Source: Polytrichum commune
Taxonomy: Eukaryota; Streptophyta; Polytrichopsida; Polytrichales; Polytrichaceae
Assembly (NCBI GenBank): GCA_950295325.1
Contig: OX485807.1
Coordinates: 21,299,666 to 21,363,665 of the forward strand
Direction of reading: 5' to 3'
Length of the DNA: 64,000 nucleotides
The number at the start of each line of letters is the position of its first letter. The stretch's first letter is position 1. The notes beneath the pieces were generated by a model. That model had not been told where the DNA came from, ran no database searches, and saw only the letters and a list, made by a program, of their open reading frames with translations. Of this stretch, positions 25,083 through 35,384 are shown piece by piece. Position numbers and translations under genes: made by a program.

Positions 25083-25438
25083 CTGGGCTAAATCACATAT
25101 GTGTTTGGTTGGGCCCCGCCCCTCCCACGCCTCTTTCACTGCTTGCTCTTCCTGTTCGCACCTGTGTGGGAACTCTTCCCCGTTGGGAACCAATGTGACA
25201 ATAGTTGGTCACTTAAGCCATTAAGCTCCTTTGGTATGTGAAGGAACTTCACCAATTAGCTTGGGAATAATGAAAGTGGTGTCAACTTGAATATTTGTAA
25301 TTTTGACCGGGTATTATCACATTGGTTCCCAACGAGGAAGAGTTCCCACACATGTGCGGGCAGAAAAACCAGGCAGTGAAAGAGGCGTGGGAGGGACGGG
25401 GCCCAACCAAACACTATACGAATGTGATTTAGCCCAGG
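25083..25438. mobile_element. Large foldback element with ~130-bp arms
   Basis: 25083-25212 is the inverted copy of 25304-25438. Paired blocks include TGGGCTAAATCACAT, TTTGGTTGGGCCCCG, CCTCCCACGCCTCTTTCACT and GTGGGAACTCTTCC.CGTTGG, ending in GGAACCAATGTGA. A loop of about 90 bp separates the arms. The RNA would form a very long hairpin. Non-coding. Confidence 0.75.
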
Positions 25439-25489
25439 ACCAAAACTATAGCGAGGTTTGATTACGTACACCAATGAACAGGGAGAACC

Positions 25490-25560
25490 AACCGTTAGTT
25501 ACAAATGAACCGGTTGAGTTTGAAAGAATAACCGGTTCAAATTCAAGACGTCAAGAAAAG
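25490..25560 (+). repeat. Single diverged unit related to the 72-bp satellite
   Basis: Contains ATGAACCGGTTGAGTTTGAA followed by AGAATAACCGGTTCAAATTC, sharing the GAGTTTGA-AATAACCGGTT core of the array at 5607. Confidence 0.5.
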
Positions 25561-26754
25561 TACCAATCCCTTTAGAGGAATATAGAAAGAATATTCTTGA
25601 TTAAATTAAAGAAAAACACCACACAATGTCGACACACAACCGGGTTTGTCTTGGAAACCCTTAGAATCTCGACCGATATTGTCCAATAATCTCCCCTGGA
25701 CACTCACTTACACTCATTGAAGTGTGCACATGCATTTCAATGTGAAGGGCTTCAAAATAATCACACTTCACTCAAACTTTCAAACTTTTTTTGCAACAAT
25801 CCATAGATAAAAATAAAAATAATTGCACATTCACATATAGCTATGTATGCCAAGCCGAAGTTGTAGGAGTTATTGGAATTTGGAAATGTCTTCTAGAGTG
25901 TCAAGATCAGAGTCTATCTATGTTTTTATTTGCAAATTGCAGCCATTGTATTTTGTGACATGCAATTTTTGAAGAGGTCTTCATTGTGAAGGGTGAAAAC
26001 TTTACAGAGCACATTTTTGTGAAGTGCCCAAAAGAAGGGGAAAAAAAAAACTTTTTCGACATCCAAAATGACATTTGACAGGTGTTGAAGACTTCAACAC
26101 TGAACACTGCCTACACTGCCAGCGAAGCCAGTAGGAACTCTCACCGACAGCTCCCACGTCGACACGTGTCCGACAGAAAGCACCTTGTACGGAAACTGTA
26201 CTTTTCATGTACCTTGCCATCATTTTACGGCCAATAGGAAGCGAGGGCAGCGTCAGAAAGGTTTTCCTACGCCGAGCCTTTGCCCGCGGGCAGGCCCACC
26301 AATATATGGGTGCCCCCCACAAATATGTTTATTATTACCAAAATATCCAACCTCCAAAAACTCCCAACAACCAATCAGGACTCACTGACTTGCATGGGCA
26401 CCAGGTCGCCAAATATATCTATACATACTTTGTGGATGCCATGCATCCTCCACATGGCGAGCCCCTATTGGCTCGTGACGAGGGCTGAAGTTTAACCCAT
26501 GTCTTCATTTGTTGTCGAGTCATCTCAAATGACAAGCCCACTCTCCTTGCATCTTCACTTTAACATCCGCAATGCAGATGCAGATGCAGGGAAGTTGCCC
26601 ACTCATTGACATAAATATCAAACACTTATGAAAATTCATATATGCTAGAAGTCTTGTACTCCATGCATATATATGTGAGAGATTATGCAGGGAGGGTTAT
26701 ATATAATAAGGCACAGATTTGTTCGACCTTCGGCATGTTATGTTTCTCTAGTAT

Positions 26755-27015
26755 CAGCTAGTTATAAATGAAGCAGATGAGTTTGAGACTTCAAAAAAAA
26801 AATACTAGTTACAGATGATCCGGATGGGTTTGAGAAATAACCGGTTGAGGTTTGGGACTTCAAGGAAATTACTAGTTATAAATGAACGGGATGAGTTTGA
26901 GGAAATAAGTGGTCGAGGTTTGAGACTTTAGAAAATTAACCATCGCATACGAACCGGACGAGTTTGAGAAATAACCAATTGAAGTTCGTGACTTCGGAAA
27001 ATTACTGGTTGTTAT
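26755..27015 (+). repeat. Short diverged tandem array related to the 72-bp satellite
   Basis: About four units of roughly 66-68 bp share GATGAGTTTGAGAAATAACC (variable), a GGTTGAGGTTTG block and a GACTTC..GGAAATTACTAGTT block. The first half is the same core as the 5607-8080 array and the second half is unrelated to it. Confidence 0.7.
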
Positions 27016-28100
27016 AGAGGAAATTCAAAAGTTAGTATCGAAAACAATGCAGGTTGAGTGGCAATTTTGCCTGGGTTTGCATTTGCATCTTGGATGGAGG
27101 CCACTTTTCATTCCCGAATGCAGTTGCAGATCCAAGAACAACATGGCTTGCTCTAGTTCAAGGTCTTTAAAGCAAATTTTGGTGTCAAATCACCTAAAAC
27201 AAATGATGTCCAAGTTGTATCACAAATTTTAAGTTGGATAGGCACGTTTGTATGATGATAATTCCTCCCTCTCTCTGGGTTAGGCTAGGGATCCATGGTG
27301 TCTATGTAAATTCATCCATTGTGAAGGTGAAAACGTCGTGGATTATAGTATAGCCCGAAAATGAGTATTTTAAGATAATTTGACTCCAATAGTAAAGTCA
27401 AAGACCTTGAATGAGTCTAGTGCAGTTGAATTTGGATGAAGCGACCCTCAATCTTGTAGGGGATTTTTTTATTCTTTTATCTTTTATCTTTCCATTGGAG
27501 TCCTTTCATTCACGATGGACGAGTTTATGTAGATGCCATGACTCCCAAGCCTCCGGGCTAGACATCCAACTCTTTGAGTTGGGCCCCCACCACTATTGCC
27601 AAGTTAAAGGTGGTTTAGTACAAACATGACTCATGGGGAACTCCATTGGGAACTTAGGGAACCTTCAAATCCCACACAAATGCTCTCATACAACCGGTTG
27701 CATTTCATTTCATTTCAAGGTTGGTCATCAAAAGGGGCTTGGAGTTGATGGTTAGTACCCTTGGTTCTACCTCTTAGAAGGAAGAGGTAGGAGTTCAGAC
27801 CCCCCCCCCTTCCATTGGCATCATCTCCTCTACATGTCCTTTTAATGAAGGACTTAGTTTTAAAAAAATTCATCCAAGATTCGTGAGTGGATGGAGGTGG
27901 AAATTTCATACAACGTGAAGTTTTTCAAGCCCTACCCAAGGGGAAGAAAAGCGAGAAGTTGGGGCAGCATAGGAGCCTTTGGATCTGTCAGATTGCAATT
28001 GATGACCGAGATCTTCCTAGCCCCTGACCACACGGGAGGCGTTCACAACACCTCAATGACGCGGAGGGCCCAGAGCAGAGAAATACTATTGTAATGAATT
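27016..28100. other. Intergenic DNA, nothing recognised
   Basis: AT-rich with a C tract at 27801-27809. Short open frames lack support. Confidence 0.4.
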
Positions 28101-28109
28101 TTTAATGAA

Positions 28110-28463
28110 TCTTTTTTGGGGGAAGAAAAGATGAAGACAAAAGACGACAAGAGAATGATCAAAGAAATCAACACACATTCACTTGTTGGTACATGGTCAT
28201 TCCTCTTGGTCCACATTCGGTTTACACAGCTAGGGCGAACCAACCCGTACAGTGGTTCCTTGGAGGCAAGGGTTTAGGCATCCAACAAGGAACGAGTGTA
28301 TGGGCTGGTTCACCCAAATCCGGTTTACACCTAATGAGGGGCCCAAAGGCTCTATAAATTGGATTTTTGAAAGAAAAAAAAGAAAAACTTAAAAAAAAAC
28401 CAGACCATGGGAAAAGGCCATCTTCCATGGTCCGACTTCATGGTCCATGGTGTAAAGCGGCCC
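28110..28463 (-). mobile_element. Tourist-like element, 5'-truncated copy in reverse orientation
   Basis: The right end (28463) reads, reverse-complemented, GGGCCGCTTTACACCATGGA and is followed by TAA. The internal blocks match the complete copy at 47428-48013 in the opposite direction: CCATGGAAGATGGCC, then GCCTTTGGGCCCCTCA, then GTGGACCAAGAGGAATGACC. The other terminus is missing. It contains a nested 93-bp insertion (28228-28320). Confidence 0.6.
28228..28320. mobile_element. 93-bp nested MITE with 10-bp target-site duplication
   Basis: Compared with the copy at 47.5 kb, the host repeat is interrupted here by 93 bp flanked by an exact CGGTTTACAC duplication (28218-28227 and 28321-28330). 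The insert folds: GGGCGAACCAACCC near its left end pairs with GGGTGAACCAGCCC from its right end, and GGTTCCTTG pairs with CAAGGAAC inside. A 9-11 bp duplication suits Mutator-type elements. Confidence 0.7.
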
Positions 28464-29291
28464 TAAGCTTACATGATGAAGGTTGGTAAGGTAAAATTGT
28501 GGATGGGGATGAGGAGGTGTAAAGGCATCGGCCATGCATTTGACATTAGACAAGTGTTGGAAAGCAAGGATGACATGGCATCGCCAAGTCAATGAGGGAG
28601 GTCGAGCGTGCCAGGCGTTACTAATCAAAAGGTCTTGTTGTACGAGCCCGGCCATTTGTTTGTACTTTGGCTGCTTGTCTTTGCATGGGGGAGGTAAGGT
28701 AGCATGGGGTTCGGTGAGCGACCTAAATAAGTTAAGTTACCAAATGGGGAGATTGAAAACGTTGATTGTTATGTATGCATGCATGTACACTAACTAGGGT
28801 TGTTAAGTTAGTGTGATTAACACTAGTTTCTCTACCATTTCGTAAACATTTAGGAAACGTATTTTTAGTATGATAGCAACTCTAATGTTGGACTAAATTT
28901 ACTTGAGAAAAAGAATTATGGCGACATCAATTAAGTAAGAAGACAATCCTGCATAGTTTCACGTGTCTCCACTTGTCATCATGGGTAGAAAATAGGGTTT
29001 AGGGTCACGATAACGTTATGGGGTCACAAAGTGCCTCTCATATGCTCCTACGTTAAGGGATAGTGCCCCGACTATGTTTGGAATGGTCCTACCACATTGT
29101 GTCTGTCCTTTGAATGTCGGGGGGAGGATGCAAAAATCCTAAGCGTTTGACAAGAAACGGTGTCATTTTGTCGCAAAATTGAGACATTGCATTAACTAGG
29201 GCTTTACTTCGCAGTAAGTAAGTTCCTAGTATTCTAGAAAGTTACGTTCGGCCTGATGATGCCAATGACATGATTGCTTTTTTTTTTTTGG

Positions 29292-29462
29292 AGACAGAAG
29301 GCCGACATGCCAGCGGCAAAGCACAGGAGGCAACTCACCACCTGGCAAGTTTTCCATCAAGTAGAGAGGAGATTTCATAGCCGGGATTCGTACTGCCAAC
29401 CTCTTCCTTGAGATTTGGGTATCTCTCCACCATCATCCGGTAGTTTAAGGTCATCTCGGACC
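29292..29462 (-). pseudogene. Fragment of a conserved plant repeat protein, interrupted by TGA
   Basis: The minus strand reads MVERYPNLKEEVGSTNPGYE, then ISSLLDGKLARW, an in-frame TGA, then VASCALPLACRPSVS. I recall very similar peptides (with SSLLDGKLARW and ASCALALACRPS) recurring in predicted plant proteins, probably transposon-derived, but I cannot name the family. Only about 57 codons remain and no start or splice context survives. Confidence 0.45.
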
Positions 29463-29908
29463 AAATGATGACATGATTGTTGTTGGCGTCTAGTGTGACT
29501 GGGTCTTTAACTCAACCCTAGTCCAAACTCCATCGCCCCTTGCAAACCCCAACCGTTGCCACATGCCATGACCACATGGTGAGCTCAAAGGAGTGGATAA
29601 CAAATACGGTGAGAGACCTAATATGGACATCTTTTGGATTTCAATATAATCATGCATAGGTTTGTTTTAAAAGAATAACGCTACATGAGCACATCCAAAT
29701 GAAGAATATGAGAATTGAGCTAGCTATTTTTGAAGTCGAGATGAGTATTTCTTGAAGTGGAAGTTGACCTAAAGAATCAATTATAGTAAAACATCATAGG
29801 GGAAAAAACAAACAAGAATATTGTCATATGAAAAAGTTGACCTATGATGTTGTTTCTTTTGGATTAGTGATACCTTTCATATTTGAATGAGTGCCCATAC
29901 GTGACAGT

Positions 29909-30275
29909 TCATTGTAGGTCACCGTTCATGATAACTATGACCTTTACAGTTATCAAACACTTTAGCTTTACACCCATTTCACTCATGATTTTAGAAGAGC
30001 TCTCATGAATATTTTTATTCATTATCAAAGTCAAGGTTCTCTTTCTCATTAAATGATCATATAGGTCTCCCCCCATTATCTTGGCTCGTAAATCTAGAAT
30101 GGTTAACGGATTTTGAGCACATTGTCTAATCACTTTTAAACACATACCTTCTTGGTGTATGTTCTCAGATCCACACCTAACCACACACACTCGAATTAAA
30201 AGTGTCCATTCAAGATAAGTAACCGAATTAGGCCCACTCACCTTGGATGTAGCATACCTTTGAACACATAATTGT
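29909..30275 (-). repeat. Dispersed MITE-like repeat, family A, reverse orientation
   Basis: The minus strand shows GTGTGGTTAGGTGTGGATCT, CACCAAGAAGGTATGTGTTT, ACAATGTGCTCAAAATCCGT and CCTATATGATCATTTAATGA. By chance this copy keeps an open frame of about 126 codons on minus, with no domain. Confidence 0.6.
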
Positions 30276-30338
30276 GACCATTCATTCATGGACGTTGTTG
30301 TTGGATGGAATCACATGTAAGTTTAGACCCATAACTTA

Positions 30339-30783
30339 GGGTTGGTTTACAATGGTGACCAATGACCATTGTAAACCACCCCTTTCTAGAATCTCTCATT
30401 GGTTGAGAATTCAGTGGCGGTCACACTTTGTTTTACACAAGGTCATCTAAAATAGGAATGACCATGGGTGAGCATGTTAGAAAATGAAAGCAAAAATTAA
30501 GGGTGACCATGTCCATGTAAAAGAAAATTCCATTAAAACCAAAATATATTTATATATAATATTATTAGACTATACTTTTGTTCAATTAAAAGTATTAAAA
30601 TCATCTTAATTAAAGATACCACATCCCAATATAAGTCCGCTTTGCACTATGACGCGCGGCCAAGGTTTTTAAAACGTGATGTGGATTGCTCTTGGTCATG
30701 GTCTTCACATCACCGACCATGACCATGATAAATCATAAATCATTTTTTTCTATTGGTCACTAGTCATTTGTGTAAACTAGCTC
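30339..30783. mobile_element. Tourist-like MITE, ends GGGTTGGTTTACA, TTA duplication
   Basis: The left end GGGTTGGTTTACAATGGTGA and the reverse-complemented right end GAGCTAGTTTACACAAATGA pair and continue into a TGACCAAT block. TTA flanks both sides (30336-30338 and 30784-30786). The ends resemble those of the copy at 47428. About 445 bp, AT-rich, non-coding. Confidence 0.6.
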
Positions 30784-30786
30784 TTA

Positions 30787-32442
30787 GATATCTTCCTTTT
30801 GGGCATTGTGGTGCATCATGCACTTGGCATTAGATGTTGAAGACCTTCAAAACATTAGAAAGTGACCGTGTAACTTGAACCTTTCACTCTTGGTAGTAAA
30901 ACTTCAGGTAGATTTGACTAAATTTAGTCACATGTTTATAAATGACTTTGTCCTTGAGAAGTTGTCGTGACCTCATTAACCCTTTAGCGTCTAAGAGGCC
31001 CAAAATGGGCCCTCTCTCCATGCATAAAGATATGTATTTGAGTTACATAAATCCACTTGAAGTCAACCATGTCAAAAGCGGTCCTACCTAAAATCAATTC
31101 ACTCTTCAAATGCACTTTCTGACTTCATAAAACACCTTGATGTCAATGAAAAATCATGCAGTCCGAGCAACCTTGGATGCAAATACATACGTTGTATTCT
31201 GATGATCAATGTCAAGTACAGGTAGATTTTGGTCTTCTTCTTGACACAAAACAATGCGTAAAACAAGGCTTCAAACCCATGAAAAAATACTTAGAATACG
31301 AGTTTATGAACTCGAAGAGGCATGTGCGGGATGTGTGTTTGGTCGTATAACGGAACCCCATGTCCTTTGAGGGTTAACATTGTCATCCCCATGTTTCAAC
31401 GATTTTGACCTCAAGCAAGGATTTCGGTTTACGAATCAAATAGCTACTCGGTAAGTCTTTTTGGATACGGTAAGAAAGTGACTTTCATTCCACATTTCCG
31501 CCATCAAAGGGGAGGAAACTTACGCTTTTCGAGCCTATTCTATTATTAACCGAGCCTTTGTACACTTAAGTTACCACAACTTTCGAGTCAAGTTGGGCAT
31601 GTTCTTTGTTTAATATTGAGTCCTATTGAAACTCGGGTGACACGAGGCATTCCGTCAAAACTATCCAAAATTTCGGGTATGTGGATTTGAATGGTTTTTT
31701 TTTTTTCTATCTATTTTAGATTTTTCAAGCATTAATTGAAGATGTTGAAATCTTGGACAACGGGAACATGCGTAGAATTGATGGTGTATGATTTGTTGCG
31801 AAAACAATGCGTAACACTAGAGTGTGTTTAACATGCACGTAATGAATGTGAGGTTTTGTTTGCTTTACTTATTTTACACAAATTATGGATACTTGCTCGT
31901 TTAAGAAAAGAAAAAAGGAAAGAAAAAATGATGTAAAGTAAACTTCCTTGTATTGTAATTTTCCCAAAATGATGTTAAAAAATCTCAAAGAATATTCCAT
32001 TTATGCCTACAACATACTCCGTAAGGAAAATATATGTAGTCATTTTCTTGTTGTAGCCAAAGTGGTGATCATCGTTATGAGAATGTTCCTATTCCATGAA
32101 GTCGATTTGATGGATTGTGACATTCATCCTAAACCTTACTAATACCTAATATTAGTTTTCATATCATTACTCATCTCCTTTGGTTGTGTTCTGAGGGGTC
32201 AGGTATCACATGAGCATAGTTCGTCTTTTTGTAAAGGATTTCCTGTTGGTGGGGAGCACTCAAACTATAAACTGTGAACTTTTCAACAAGCAATTATAAA
32301 TAATAAGAGTATTTTAATTGCAACCTCTTTCTTTGGGAAGACACCATCATTTAGTAGCTTAGCAAAGTTATGTTGGGCAATTTCATCCATTTTTAAAATT
32401 TCTAATTGGATAAAATTGTGAAAAAAAATTATTTGTCCCATG
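30787..32442. other. Intergenic DNA, nothing recognised
   Basis: AT-rich sequence with short open frames only. No exon, RNA gene or complete element is supported. Confidence 0.4.
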
Positions 32443-32989
32443 TCAGAGGGCATTTTTCCATGGCCACACTTCATGGTCCCACTTTCATGGGCTGATTTCT
32501 AGGAAAATGCATTGTTGAAGCCTTTTGGCCCCTTACTCAATGTAAACTGAACATGGACCTAGAGAAGTGACCATGCACCAAACAGTGGATGTGTTGATTT
32601 TTTTAATAAGTGTCTAAAAATGGAAAATTTGAGAAATTTCTTCATGTTTGACCTTCTCCCCCCCTTCTTCTTCTCCCTTTCTTTCCTCGTAGCTATGGAC
32701 CCGTTTGGCAAAATATATATATATTAAAACGGCATTTGTTTGACATGGTCCCTTGACATTTGCAAAGAGAGAACCCCTCTTGCCTCTCTCACCACAAAAC
32801 CCACTGGACCATGAGAGTAGGCCTGAAAACAAGCCTTTCGGGGACCTCAAATTACATGGTCACTCTTACATCCCCCCCCCCCCCCCCCCTTGAATGTAAA
32901 CCAAAGTGGTCCCAGGTCGAGTTCAACAACCAATCGCATATTTTAGAGGAGCAAGGGAGGACTTCATGGTCCATGGTGTAAACAACCCC
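32443..32989 (+). mobile_element. Tourist-like element, left end degraded
   Basis: Aligns along its length with the copy at 47428: GGGCATTTTTCCATGG, then GCCTTTTGGCCCCTTACTCA, then GTGACCATGCACCAAA, then TTGACATTTGCAAAGA and CAACAACCAATCGCATATTT. The right terminus CATGGTGTAAACAACCCC is followed by TAA. The left terminus is not recognisable. A C tract of about 17 lies at 32873-32889. Confidence 0.6.
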
Positions 32990-34090
32990 TAAGAATCTTT
33001 TACAACCAACCGAGGCCCTCGGCCCAAGTAAAATTGCAATTAGCCTAGTACACGGGTTGCAAAGCATGAAAATTTTGCGGGATGGCGCCTTCATTTGAGG
33101 GTCACCGTCCAAATTCCAAAAGTCTTGTTCCATGGTCCCATATAAAGTATGCATGATTCTAGATATATAGAATCTATATTGTTCAATGGCATGCCTAAGT
33201 TTCAAGTTGATTCTTGGTCCCACAAGGGTCCCACTAATTTACCCTAGCCGAATATATGTTCACCTAAATGTAAGCGTGCCTAGAACTCCACTAAATATTG
33301 TATTTAGTGTCATATGGTATTATATGTCACCATGGTAACTTTTTTAAAATGACACTTCTTATGAAATAGTTTACAAATAGTGGAATGCCAACGTACTTAA
33401 ATTTCATCCAAATGTTGATTTATTGAAACAAAGTTTGGTATGTTTAGCATCCAAACATCAATGTAAAAAAACAATGTCGTGAATGAATGAAATTTAGGTG
33501 AAAGATCACTTAGTACGTGACAATAGTTCTTGCAACATTGTGAATCTATAGTGTCCTTTTTCTTTTTTTCTTTTTTTCACAAGGAACGACAAATAATGTT
33601 AGGTCTATGTGTTTATATATATATATATAATAAAACAAATATGAGGGTGGAGACCTTATTTGGAGTTGACATACATGTCGAATTCTAAAGGGTAATATTT
33701 GAACTCCGTCTATAGATTTAGGATACGCTAGGTCATTGACATCGATCTTCACCAAATCATTCTAGAACCATCTAGGACTTGAGAGGGGCCGCTCCTTTGG
33801 GTACATAAGAAGTGAGCTTAAAGGAGGTGCATATACTTTCTACGGCTTATATGATAGTTTGCATGAGCCCCCAACAAGTGTTGAAGCAACCCAAGTGATT
33901 GAAATTATATTTAACTTAACTTACTACAATAAGGATATGAAAAGTATGGTCATATGTGTTAACTCTAATATTAATGTGTGGTGTGTATTCGGATCTACTA
34001 GAAGTCATGCTATAGATATTTTCAATCCAAATGGAGTAGTTTACCTAACCTCATCTCAACCTAACCTCACTACACTATTATTAGTATACG
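32990..34090. other. Intergenic DNA, nothing recognised
   Basis: AT-rich. An open frame at 33859-34161 on plus overlaps the start of the next foldback element and has no domain, so it is not annotated as a gene. Confidence 0.4.
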
Positions 34091-34274
34091 GTGCCACTTA
34101 CTATTTGAAGCTACGCATTGCTATAACTTCTTGCGAAGAATGTAAACTTTTTACCAAGTAAAGTCATTTATGTTGAATATTTTCCATACAACTTATTGAA
34201 CCATTGTTGGTAACAAATGAAATCTCTATGGTGAGAAGTTATAGCCTTGTGTAATTCCAAATAGTAAGTGGCAC
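34091..34274. mobile_element. Foldback MITE, family C
   Basis: The left arm GTGCCACTTACTATTTGAAG...GCTATAACTTCT pairs with the right arm over about 41 bp. The loop (near GAATGTAAACTTTTTACCAA and CAACTTATTGAACC) is similar to that of the element at 56876-57092, so the two share a family. Non-coding. Confidence 0.65.
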
Positions 34275-34443
34275 AAAATACCATGAAGGGTGTAGAGTAC
34301 TTTAGGGCATGTGATGCCAATGCCAAAGTAGTTTCACAAAAGAAACTTCCAAGTTGTAAGGAGTTCCCAATGCTTTGACGGTCAAGTTACATGAGTGTTG
34401 CAAGTCTTTGGCCATCCATGTCTAGTTGACTCATAAGGGTTCA

Positions 34444-34445
<2 letters not shown>

Positions 34446-34520
<75 letters not shown>
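34446..34520. repeat. (TA)n microsatellite
   Basis: About 37 TA dinucleotides without interruption. Confidence 0.95.
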
Positions 34521-34526
<6 letters not shown>

Positions 34527-35034
34527 TTAATCTTTCTTTCTTTCTTTCATGAAGTTATTGTTTGACTATATTACATAATGAATGAAGGGTTGTGCTTTTG
34601 ACAAAGGTTTCAAACCATGAGTGGATGAAAAATGTTGTGAGAACCATTGTAAATTGATTAACAACAATGTACCGCATCTCTAGAAAATTGTGTGTTCATT
34701 AAGACTACTTAAGCCTTGACCATACTTGTGGACCCAAAATAATCACCGAATTGTAATTGGATCATTCTTTGAAGATCCCGTGGTGTCTTATATTCACTTA
34801 CGAATTTGATAACTCCAAGGCGTTTATGTTTGCAACATGTGTGTATTAAGTTTGATTTGTCACTTGTCATGCCCTAACAAGCCACCCGTTAATATATCTA
34901 TAATAATCTAAGGTGGGTCTCAATAACTTGACCAACCAACTTGACTTGAAAGTGACAATTTCCACTTAATCGCAAGTGGAGTTCTTGATTAGTATTTTGG
35001 TAATTTTGGACATTCTAACCAATTTTGGGCAAGA
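34521..35034. other. Intergenic DNA, nothing recognised
   Basis: AT-rich sequence between the TA microsatellite and the presumed left end of the large Mutator-like element. No exon is supported. Confidence 0.4.
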
Positions 35035-35384
35035 GGGAGTATGAGTGATAAGCAGTGAGCGGTGAGTGGTAACACATGAGTGGATATGCCAAATTTAGTA
35101 AATATGCAAAGTTTTAGGGTACATACTCAGAAAATTGCACTCTTTTCAATCGTAAAGGGCTAATATATTGATTGAACAGGAATGAAGGGGGCCTATTACC
35201 TTGGACACTTCAAAAATCTAAAAACTCTTTGTTGAATTTTATTATAAGAATCCACACCAATACATGTCACTTATTGACATTATCAGACATGCGGTTGAAC
35301 ATAACACTCGGAGCACTACCCACACTCCATAACACCGGTAAGTTCATATGACCTCATTGGAGCGTGAATGAACTTGTCATTGTT

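Noticed and set aside
26100-26500. Promoter of a missing gene (GC-richer stretch with CCAAT-like and TATA-like motifs)
   Set aside because: No exon follows on either strand, and the motifs are too short to support a call.
29909-30289. 126-codon minus-strand open frame
   Set aside because: It lies within a family-A repeat whose other copies have no open frame.
33859-34161. 100-codon plus-strand gene
   Set aside because: Its 3' part is one arm of a foldback MITE, and the remainder has no recognised domain.
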